Positions 50,970 to 61,706 of a stretch of 64,000 bases of DNA are shown piece by piece. The DNA lies in contig OX465598.1 in the NCBI GenBank assembly GCA_950022295.1, positions 62,001-126,000 on the forward strand, in the 5' to 3' direction. The translations under genes were made by a program, and so were the position numbers. The notes below the pieces were generated by a model. It was given only the letters and a program-made list of their open reading frames with translations. It searched no databases and was not told where the DNA came from. This DNA comes from Bromus sterilis (lineage: Eukaryota > Streptophyta > Magnoliopsida > Poales > Poaceae). Positions within the stretch are counted from its first letter, which is position 1, and each line of letters opens with the position of its first letter.

Positions 50970-53820
50970 ACCGTTTCGGGTCCCTGGAGTGATTTCCACC
51001 ATTGACGAACTCAGGGTGCATTTACGTGCCGGTCATCAACCCTCGCACTTTTTGCCGATTCTGGCCTGTTTCATGGGCTATTAATAACAGTTACATGGGC
51101 TATTAATCATCGTTTTGGGTCCCCGGAGTGATTTCCACCATTGACGAACCCAGGCTGCATTTACGTGCCGGTCATCAACAGTCGCAGTTTTTGCCGATTC
51201 TGGCCTGTTTCATGGGCTATTAATCACAGTTATATAGGCTATTAATCACCGTTTTGGGTCCCCGGAGTGATTTCCATCATTGACGAACCCCAGGGTGCAT
51301 TTACGTGCCGGTCATCAGCCCTCGCACTTTTTGCCGATTCTGGCCTGTTTCATGGGCTATTAATAACAGTTACATGGGCTATTAATCATCGTTTTGGGTC
51401 CCCGGAGTGATTTCCACCATTGACGAACCCAGGCTGCATTTACGTGCCGGTCATCAACAGTCGCAGTTTTTGCCGATTCTGGCCTGTTTCATGGGCTATT
51501 AATCACAGTTATATAGGCTATTAATCACCGTTTTGGGTCCCCGGAGTGATTTCCATCATTGACGAACCCCAGGGTTCATATACGTGACGATCATCAACCC
51601 TCGCCCTTTTGGCCGATTCTGGCCATTTTCATGGGCTATTAATCACAGTTATATGGGCTATTAATCACCGTTTTGGGTCCCCGGAGTGATTTTCACCATT
51701 GATGAACCCTAGGGTGCATTTACGTGACGGTCATCAATCCTCGCACTTTTGGCCGATTCTGGCCTGTTTCATGAGCTATTAATCATAATTACCTGGGCTA
51801 TTAATCACCGTTTTGGGTCCCCGAAGTGATTTCCACCATTGACGTACCCAGGGTGCATTTACGTGCCGGTCATCAGCCCTCGCACTTTTGGCCGATTCTG
51901 GCCTGTTTCATGGGCTCTTAATCACAGTTACATGGGCTATTAATCACCGTTTTGGGTCCCCGGAGTGATTTCCACCATTGACGAACCCAGGGTGCATTTA
52001 CGTGACGGTCATCAACCCTCGCACTTTTGGCCGATTCTGGCCCGTTTCATGGGCTATTAATCACAGTTATATGGGCTATTAATCACCGTTTTGGGTCCCC
52101 GGAGTGATTTTCACCATTGATGAACCCTAGGGTGCATTTACGTGACGGTCATCAATCCTCGCACTTTTGGCCGATTCTGGCCTGTTTCATGAGCTATTAA
52201 TCATAATTACCTGGGCTATTAATCACCGTTTTGGGTCCCCAAAGTGATTTCCACCATTGACGTACCCAGGGTGCATTTACGTGCCGGTCATCAGCCCTCG
52301 CACTTTTGGCCGATTCTGGCCTGTTTCACGGGCTCTTAATCAAAGTTACGTGGGCTATTAATCACCGTTTTGGGTCCCCGGAGTGATTTCCACCATTGAC
52401 AAACCCAGGGTGCATTTACGTGACGGTCATCAACCCTCGCACTTTTGGCCGATTCTGGCCTGTTTCATGGGCTATTAATCACAGTTATATGGGCTATTAA
52501 TCACCGTTTTGGGTCCCCGGAGTGATTTCCACCATTGACGAACCCCAGGGTGCATTTACGTGACGGTCATCAACCCTCGCACTTTTGGCCGATTCTGGCC
52601 TGTTTCATGGGCTACTAATCACAGTTACATGGGCTATTAATCACCGTTTTGGGTCCCCGGAGTGATTTCCACCATTGACGTACCCAGGGTGCATTTACGT
52701 GCCGGTCATCAGCCCTCGCACTTTTGGCCGATTCTGGCCTGTTTCATGGGCTCTTAATCACAGTTACGTGGGCTATTAATCACCGTTTTGGGTCCCCGGA
52801 GTGATTTCCATCATTGACGAACCCCAGGGTTCATATACGTGACGATCATCAACCCTCGCCCTTTTGGCCGATTCTGGCCATTTTCATGGGCTATTAATCA
52901 CAGTTATATGGGCTATTCATCACCGTTTTGGGTCCCCGGAGTGATTTCCACCATTGACGAACCCAGGGTGCATTTACGTGCCGGTCATCAACCCTCGCAC
53001 TTTTTGCCGATTCTGGCCTGTTTCATGGGCTATTAATAACAGTTACATGGGCTATTAATCACCGTTTTGGGTCCCCGGAGTGATTTCCACCATTGAGGAA
53101 CCCAGGCTGCATTTACGTGCCGCTCATCAACAGTCGCAGTTTTTGCCGATTCTGGCCTATTTCATGGGCTATTAATCACCGTTTTGGGTCCCCGGAGTGA
53201 TTACCACCATTGACGAACCCAGGGTGCATTTATGTGACGGTCATCAACCCTCGCACTTTTTGTCGATTCTGGCCTGTTTCATGCGCTATTAATAACAGTT
53301 ACATGGGCTATTAATCAACGTTTTGGGTCCCCGGAGTGATTTCCACCATTGACGAACCCTAGGGTGCATTTACGTGCCGGTCATCAACAGTCGCAGTTTT
53401 TGCCGATTCTGGCCTGTTTCATGGGCTATTAATCACAGTTATATAGGCTATTAATCACCGTTTTGGGTCCCCGGAGTGATTTCCACCATTGACGAACCCC
53501 AGGGTGCATTTACGTGACGGTCATCAACCCTCGCACTTTTGGCCGATTCTGGCCTGTTTCATGGGCTACTAATCACAGTTACATGGGCTATTAATCACCG
53601 TTTTGGGTCCCCAGAGTGATTTCCACCATTGATGAACCCAGGGTGCATTTACGTGACGGTTATCAACACTCGCAGTTTTGGCCGATTCTGGCCATTTTCA
53701 TGGGTTATTAATAACAATTATATGGGCTATTAATCACCGTTTTGGGTCCCCGGAGTGATTTCCACCATTGACAAACCCTAGGGTGCATTTACGTGACGGT
53801 CATCAACCCTCGCACTTTTG
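50970..53820 (+). repeat. HOR-F block, first copy (about 2.85 kb)
   Basis: This block repeats at 57,362-60,212 with an offset of 6,392 bp. Shared rare words are aatcaaagttacg (52,341 and 58,733), gattaccaccattg (53,201 and 59,593) and ataacaattatatgg (about 53,711 and 60,103). It holds the shortened monomer at 53,108-53,224. The content resembles part of HOR-E, with several monomers missing and others added. Confidence 0.87.
53108..53224 (+). repeat. Shortened 117-bp monomer in HOR-F first block
   Basis: Same gccgctcatc subtype. Its tail carries the rare gattaccaccattg variant shared only with the second HOR-F block. Confidence 0.92.
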
Positions 53821-54276
53821 GCCGATTCTGGCCATATTCTTGGGCTATTAATCACAGTTATATGGGCTATTCATCACCGTTTTGGGTCCCCAGAGTGATT
53901 TCCACCATTGACGAACCCAGGGTGCATTTACGTGCCGGTCATCAACCCTCGCACTTTTTGCCGATTTTGGCCTGTTTCATGGGCTATTAATCACAGTTAC
54001 ATGGGCTATTAATAACCGTTTTGGGTCCCCGGAGTGATTTCCACCATTGACGAACCCTAGGGTGCATTTATGTGACGGTCATCAACCCTCGCACTTTTGA
54101 CCGATTCTGGCCTATTTCATGGGCTATTAATCACAGTTCCATGGGCTATTAATCACCGTTTTGAGTCCCCGGAGTGATTTCCACCATTGACGAACCCCAG
54201 GGTGCATTTACATGACGGTCATCAACCATCGCACTTTTGGCCGATTCTGGCCTGTTTCATGGGCTATTAATCACAG

Positions 54277-54973
54277 TTACATGGGCTATTAATCACCGTT
54301 TTGGGTCCCCGGAGTGATTTCCACCATTGACGAACCCAGGGTGCATTTACGTGACTGTTATCAACACTCGCAGTTTTGGCCGATTCTGGCCATTTTAATG
54401 GGTTATTAATAACAGTTATATGGGCTATTAATCACCGTTTTGGGTCCCCGGAGTGATTTCCACCATTGACGAACCCTAGGGTGCATTTACGTGACGGTCA
54501 TCAACCCTCGCACTTTTGGCCGATTCTGGCCTGTTTCATGGGCTATTAATCACAATTACATGGGCTATTAATCACCGTTTTGGGTCCCCGGTGTGATTTC
54601 CACCATTGACGAACCCTAGGGTGCGTTTATGTGACGGTCATCAACCCTCGCACTTTTGGCCGATTCTGGCCTATTTCATGGGCTATTAATCACAGTTCCA
54701 TGGGCTATTAATCACCGTTTTGGGTCCCCGGAGTGATTTCCACCATTGACGAACCCAGGGTGCATTTACGTGCCGGTCATCAACCCTCGCACTTTTTGCC
54801 GACTCTGGCCTGTTTCATGGGCTATTAATAACAGTTACATGGGCTATTAATCATCGTTTTGGGTCCCCGGAGTGATTTCCACCATTGACGAACCCAGGCT
54901 GCATTTACGTGCCGGTCATCAACAGTCGCAGTTTTTGCCGATTTTGGCCTGTTTCATGGGCTATTAATCACAG
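54277..54973 (+). repeat. Five-monomer duplication, first copy (697 bp)
   Basis: This segment is repeated immediately downstream. The gactgttatc monomer is at about 54,352 and 55,049, and tgcgtttatgtg at 54,622 and 55,319, both 697 bp apart. One difference was noted: gattttggcc near 54,940 where the second copy has gattctggcc. Confidence 0.87.
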
Positions 54974-55670
54974 TTATATAGGCTATTAATCACCGTTTTG
55001 GGTCCCCGGAGTGATTTCCACCATTGACGAACCCAGGGTGCATTTACGTGACTGTTATCAACACTCGCAGTTTTGGCCGATTCTGGCCATTTTAATGGGT
55101 TATTAATAACAGTTATATGGGCTATTAATCACCGTTTTGGGTCCCCGGAGTGATTTCCACCATTGACGAACCCTAGGGTGCATTTACGTGACGGTCATCA
55201 ACCCTCGCACTTTTGGCCGATTCTGGCCTGTTTCATGGGCTATTAATCACAATTACATGGGCTATTAATCACCGTTTTGGGTCCCCGGTGTGATTTCCAC
55301 CATTGACGAACCCTAGGGTGCGTTTATGTGACGGTCATCAACCCTCGCACTTTTGGCCGATTCTGGCCTATTTCATGGGCTATTAATCACAGTTCCATGG
55401 GCTATTAATCACCGTTTTGGGTCCCCGGAGTGATTTCCACCATTGACGAACCCAGGGTGCATTTACGTGCCGGTCATCAACCCTCGCACTTTTTGCCGAC
55501 TCTGGCCTGTTTCATGGGCTATTAATAACAGTTACATGGGCTATTAATCATCGTTTTGGGTCCCCGGAGTGATTTCCACCATTGACGAACCCAGGCTGCA
55601 TTTACGTGCCGGTCATCAACAGTCGCAGTTTTTGCCGATTCTGGCCTGTTTCATGGGCTATTAATCACAG
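54974..55670 (+). repeat. Five-monomer duplication, second copy (697 bp)
   Basis: This is a tandem copy of 54,277-54,973. Beyond its right end the sequence continues with the ccatcattg / ttcatatacgtg series, which does not follow the first copy. The first copy instead runs straight into the second, as expected for a simple tandem duplication. Confidence 0.87.
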
Positions 55671-57361
55671 TTATATAGGCTATTAATCACCGTTTTGGGT
55701 CCCCGGAGTGATTTCCATCATTGACGAACCCCAGGGTTCATATACGTGACGATCATCAACCCTCGCCCTTTTGGCCGATTCTGGCCTGTTTCATGGGCTA
55801 TTAATAACAGTTACATGGGCTATTAATCATCGTTTTGGGTCCCCGGAGTGATTTCCACCATTGACGAACCCAGGCTGCATTTACGTGCCGGTCATCAACA
55901 GTCGCAGTTTTTGCCGATTCTGGCCTGTTTCATGGGCTATTAATCACAGTTATATAGGCTATTAATCACCGTTTTGGGTCCCCGGAGTGATTTCCATCAT
56001 TGACGAACCCAAGGGTGCATTTACGTGCCGGTCATAACCCTCGCACTTTTTGCCGATTCTGGCCTGTTTCATGGGCTATTAATCACAGTTAAATGGGCTA
56101 TTAATCACCGTTTCGGGTCCCTGGAGTGATTTCCACCATTGACGAACTCAGGGTGCATTTACGTGCCGGTCATCAACCCTCGCACTTTTTGCCGATTCTG
56201 GCCTGTTTCATGGGCTATTAATAACAGTTACATGGGCTATTAATCATCGTTTTGGGTCCCCGGAGTGATTTCCACCATTGACGAACCCAGGCTGCATTTA
56301 CGTGCCGGTCATCAACAGTCGCAGTTTTTGCCGATTCTGGCCTGTTTCATGGGCTATTAATCACAGCTATATAGGCTATTAATCACTGTTTTGGGTCCCC
56401 GGAGTGATTTCCATCATTGACGAACCCCAGGGTTCATATACGTGACGATCATCAACCCTCGCCCTTTTGGCCGATTCTGGCCATTTTCATGGGCTATTAA
56501 TCACAGTTATATGGGCTATTCATCACCGTTTTGGGTCCCCAGAGTGATTTCCACCATTGACGAACCCAGGGTGCATTTACGTGCCGGTCATCAACCCTCG
56601 CACTTTTTGCCGATTTTGGCCTGTTTCATGGGCTATTAATCACAGTTACATGGGCTATTAATAACCGTTTTGGGTCCCCAGAGTGATTTCCACCATTGAC
56701 GAACCCTAGGGTGCATTTATGTGACGGTCATCAACCCTCGCACTTTTGACCGATTCTGGCCTATTTCATGGGCTATTAATCACAGTTCCATGGGCTATTA
56801 ATCACCGTTTTGAGTCCCCGGAGTGATTTCCACCATTGACGAACCCCAGGGTGCATTTACATGACGGTCATCAACCCTCGCACTTTTGGCCGATTCTGGC
56901 CTGTTTCATGGGCTATTAATCACAGTTACATGGGCTATTAATCACCGTTTTGGGTCCCCGGAGTGATTTCCACCATTGACGAACCCAGGGTGCATTTACG
57001 TGACTGTTATCAACACTCGCAGTTTTGGCCGATTCTGGCCATTTTAATGGGTTATTAATAACAGTTATATGGGCTATTAATCACCGTTTTGGGTCCCCGG
57101 AGTGATTTCCACCATTGACGAACCCTAGGGTGCATTTACGTGACGGTCATCAACCCTCGCACTTTTGGCCGATTCTGGCCTGTTTCATGGGCTATTAATC
57201 ACAGTTCCATAGGCTATTAATCACCGTTTTGGGTCCCCGGAGTGATTTCCATCATTGACGAACCCAAGGGTGCATTTACGTGCCGGTCATAACCCTCGCA
57301 ATTTTTGCCGATTCTGGCCTGTTTCATGGGCTATTAATCACAGTTAAATGGGCTATTAATC

Positions 57362-60212
57362 ACCGTTTCGGATCCCTGGAGTGATTTCCACCATTGACGA
57401 ACTCAGGGTGCATTTACGTGCCGGTCATCAACCCTCGCACTTTTTGCCGATTCTGGCCTGTTTCATGGGCTATTAATAACAGTTACATGGGCTATTAATC
57501 ATCGTTTTGGGTCCCCGGAGTGATTTCCACCATTGACGAACCCAGGCTGCATTTACGTGCCGGTCATCAACAGTCGCAGTTTTTGCCGATTCTGGCCTGT
57601 TTCATGGGCTATTAATCACAGTTATATAGGCTATTAATCACCGTTTTGGGTCCCCGGAGTGATTTCCATCATTGACGAACCCCAGGGTGCATTTACGTGC
57701 CGGTCATCAGCCCTCGCACTTTTTGCCGATTCTGGCCTGTTTCATGGGCTATTAATAACAGTTACATGGGCTATTAATCATCGTTTTGGGTCCCCGGAGT
57801 GATTTCCACCATTGACGAACCCAGGCTGCATTTACGTGCCGGTCATCAACAGTCGCAGTTTTTGCCGATTCTGGCCTGTTTCATGGGCTATTAATCACAG
57901 TTATATAGGCTATTAATCACCGTTTTGGGTCCCCGGAGTGATTTCCATCATTGACGAACCCCAGGGTTCATATACGTGACGATCATCAACCCTCGCCCTT
58001 TTGGCCGATTCTGGCCATTTTCATGGGCTATTAATCACAGTTATATGGGCTATTAATCACCGTTTTGGGTCCCCGGAGTGATTTTCACCATTGATGAACC
58101 CTAGGGTGCATTTACGTGACGGTCATCAATCCTCGCACTTTTGGCCGATTCTGGCCTGTTTCATGAGCTATTAATCATAATTACCTGGGCTATTAATCAC
58201 CGTTTTGGGTCCCCGAAGTGATTTCCACCATTGACGTACCCAGGGTGCATTTACGTGCCGGTCATCAGCCCTCGCACTTTTGGCCGATTCTGGCCTGTTT
58301 CATGGGCTCTTAATCACAGTTACATGGGCTATTAATCACCGTTTTGGGTCCCCGGAGTGATTTCCACCATTGACGAACCCAGGGTGCATTTACGTGACGG
58401 TCATCAACCCTCGCACTTTTGGCCGATTCTGGCCTGTTTCATGGGCTATTAATCACAGTTATATGGGCTATTAATCACCGTTTTGGGTCCCCGGAGTGAT
58501 TTTCACCATTGATGAACCCTAGGGTGCATTTACGTGACGGTCATCAATCCTCGCACTTTTGGCCGATTCTGGCCTGTTTCATGAGCTATTAATCATAATT
58601 ACCTGGGCTATTAATCACCGTTTTGGGTCCCCGAAGTGATTTCCACCATTGACGTACCCAGGGTGCATTTACGTGCCGGTCATCAGCCCTCGCACTTTTG
58701 GCCGATTCTGGCCTGTTTCATGGGCTCTTAATCAAAGTTACGTGGGCTATTAATCACCGTTTTGGGTCCCCGGAGTGATTTCCACCATTGACAAACCCAG
58801 GGTGCATTTACGTGACGGTCATCAACCCTCGCACTTTTGGCCGATTCTGGCCTGTTTCATGGGCTATTAATCACAGTTATATGGGCTATTAATCACCGTT
58901 TTGGGTCCCCGGAGTGATTTCCACCATTGACGAACCCCAGGGTGCATTTACGTGACGGTCATCAACCCTCGCACTTTTGGCCGATTCTGGCCTGTTTCAT
59001 GGGCTACTAATCACAGTTACATGGGCTATTAATCACCGTTTTGGGTCCCCGGAGTGATTTCCACCATTGACGTACCCAGGGTGCATTTACGTGCCGGTCA
59101 TCAGCCCTCGCACATTTGGCCGATTCTGGCCTGTTTCATGGGCTCTTAATCACAGTTACGTGGGCTATTAATCACCGTTTTGGGTCCCCGGAGTGATTTC
59201 CATCATTGACGAACCCCAGGGTTCATATACGTGACGATCATCAACCCTCGCCCTTTTGGCCGATTCTGGCCATTTTCATGGGCTATTAATCACAGTTATA
59301 TGGGCTATTCATCACCGTTTTGGGTCCCCGGAGTGATTTCCACCATTGACGAACCCAGGGTGCATTTACGTGCCGGTCATCAACCCTCGCACTTTTTGCC
59401 GATTCTGGCCTATTTCATGGGCTATTAATAACAGTTATATAGGCTATTAATCACCGTTTTGGGTCCCCGGAGTGATTTCCACCATTGAGGAACCCAGGCT
59501 GCATTTACGTGCCGCTCATCAACAGTCGCAGTTTTTGCCGATTCTGGCCTATTTCATGGGCTATTAATCACCGTTTTGGGTCCCCGGAGTGATTACCACC
59601 ATTGACGAACCCAGGGTGCATTTATGTGACGGTCATCAACCCTCGCACTTTTTGTCGATTCTGGCCTGTTTCATGCGCTATTAATAACAGTTACATGGGC
59701 TATTAATCAACGTTTTGGGTCCCCGGAGTGATTTCCACCATTGACGAACCCTAGGGTGCATTTACGTGCCGGTCATCAACAGTCGCAGTTTTTGCCGATT
59801 CTGGCCTGTTTCATGGGCTATTAATCACAGTTATATAGGCTATTAATCACCGTTTTGGGTCCCCGGAGTGATTTCCACCATTGACGAACCCCAGGGTGCA
59901 TTTACGTGACGGTCATCAACCCTCGCACTTTTGGCCGATTCTGGCCTGTTTCATGGGCTACTAATCACAGTTACATGGGCTATTAATCACCGTTTTGGGT
60001 CCCCAGAGTGATTTCCACCATTGATGAACCCAGGGTGCATTTACGTGACGGTTATCAACACTCGCAGTTTTGGCCGATTCTGGCCATTTTCATGGGTTAT
60101 TAATAACAATTATATGGGATATTAATCACCGTTTTGGGTCCCCGGAGTGATTTCCACCATTGACAAACCCTAGGGTGCATTTACGTGACGGTCATCAACC
60201 CTCGCACTTTTG
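57362..60212 (+). repeat. HOR-F block, second copy (about 2.85 kb)
   Basis: This is a copy of 50,970-53,820 at an offset of 6,392 bp. Private changes include tttcggatccctgg near 57,367, where the first copy has tttcgggtccc, and cgcacatttggcc near 59,110. The shortened monomer is at 59,500-59,616. At the right end the two copies diverge at about 53,825 and 60,217: the first turns to ggccatattcttggg, the second to ggcctgtttcatggg. Confidence 0.87.
59500..59616 (+). repeat. Shortened 117-bp monomer in HOR-F second block
   Basis: Equivalent of 53,108-53,224, 6,392 bp downstream, including the gattaccaccattg variant. Confidence 0.92.
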
Positions 60213-61575
60213 GCCGATTCTGGCCTGTTTCATGGGCTATTAATCACAGTTACATGGGCTATTAATCACCGTTTTGGGTCCCCGGAGTGATTTCCACCAT
60301 TGACGAACCCTAGGGTGCATTTATGTGACGGTCATCAACCCTCGCACTTTTGGCCGATTCTGGCCTGTTTCATGGGCTATTAATCACAATTACATGGGCT
60401 ATTAATCACCGTTTTGGTTTCCCGGAGTGATTTCCACCATTGACGAACCCCAGGGTGCATTTACGTGCCGATCATCAACAGTCGCAGTTTTGGCCAATTC
60501 TGGTCTGTTTCATGGGCTATTAATCACAGTTATATGGGCTATTAATCACCGTTTTGAGTCCCTGGAATGATTTCCACCATTGACGAACCCAAGGGTGCAT
60601 TTACGTGCCGGTCATAACCCTCGCACTTTTTGCCGATTCTGGCCTGTTTCATGGGCTATTAATCACAGTTAAATGGGCTATTAATCACCGTTTCGGGTCC
60701 CTGGAGTGATTTCCACCATTGACGAACTCAGGGTGCATTTACGTGCCGGTCATCAACCCTCGCACTTTTTGCCGATTCTGGCCTGTTTCATGGGCTATTA
60801 ATAACAGTTACATGGCCTATTAATCACCGTTTTGGGTCCCCGGAGTGATTTCCACCATTGACGAACCCAGGCTGCATTTACGTGCCGGTCATCAACAGTC
60901 GCAGTTTTTGCCGATTCTGGCCTGTTTCATGGGCTATTAATCACAGTTATATAGGCTATTAATCACCGTTTTGGGTCCCCGGAGTGATTTCCACCATTGA
61001 CGAACCCTAGGGTGAATTTACGTGAAGATCAGCAACCCTCGCCCTTTTTGCCGATTCTGGCATGTTTCATGGGCTATTGATCAAAATTACATGGGCTATT
61101 AATCACCGTTTTGGGTCCCCGGAGTGATTTCCACCATTGACGAACCCCAGGGTGCATTTACGTGCCGGTCATCAACCCTCGCACTTTTGGAGGATTCTGA
61201 CATGTTTCATGGGCTCTTAGTCACAGTTACATGGGCTATTAATCACCGTTTTGGGTCCCCGGAGTGATTTCCACCATTGACGAACCCCAGGGTGCATTTA
61301 CGTGTCGGTCATCAAGTGTCGTAGTTTTGGCCGATTCTGGCCATTTTCATGGGCTATTAATCACAGTTATACGGGCTATTAATCACCGTTTTGAGTCCCC
61401 GGAGTGATTTCCACCATTGACGAACCCCAGGGTGCATTTACATGACGGTCATCAACCCTCGCACTTTTGGCCGATTCTGGCCTGTTTCATGGGCTATTAA
61501 TCACAGTTACATGGGCTATTAATCACCGTTTTGGGTCCCCGGAGTGATTTCCACCATTGACGAACCCAGGGTGCA
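60213..61575 (+). repeat. Block resembling 25.5-26.8 kb (about 34.7 kb away)
   Basis: The subtype order runs tttatgtgacgg with aattacatggg, then ggccaattctggtctg, ccctggaatg, cggtcataaccc, tttcgggtccctgg, aagatcagc, ttttggagg, catcaagtgtcgtag and tttacatgacgg. The same order occurs at about 25,480-26,840 in HOR-D copy 3, at a near-constant offset of 34,736-34,737 bp. The copies differ at scattered bases, for example ggtttcccgg near 60,417. Confidence 0.82.
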
Positions 61576-61706
61576 TTTACGTGACTGTTATCAACCCTCG
61601 CACTTTTGCCGATTCTGGCCTGTTTCATGGGCTATTAATCACAATTACATGGGCTATTAATCACCGTTTTGGGTCCCCGGTGTGATTTCCACCATTGACG
61701 AACCCT
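61563..61706 (+). repeat. Hybrid monomer from loss of one monomer
   Basis: This monomer begins with tttacgtgactgttatc, the start of the usual gactgttatc subtype, but continues with aaccctcgcacttttgccg, which belongs to the next monomer in HOR-E (compare 32,670-32,860). One whole monomer has been lost by recombination within the shared atcaac tract at about 61,589. It is a clear single-monomer unequal exchange product. Confidence 0.8.

Larger units (their letters stand above)
53821..57361 (+). repeat. Mosaic region between the two HOR-F blocks
   Basis: Several overlapping repeats make up this stretch. Bases 53,821 to about 54,540 match 56,470-57,190 at 2,649 bp (shared ttttgaccgattc at 54,100 and 56,749). 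A 5-monomer block is duplicated at 54,277-55,670. About 55,990-56,415 matches 57,245-57,670 at 1,255 bp (shared cccaagggtgc and cggtcataaccc). No stable HOR can be defined here. Confidence 0.8.
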
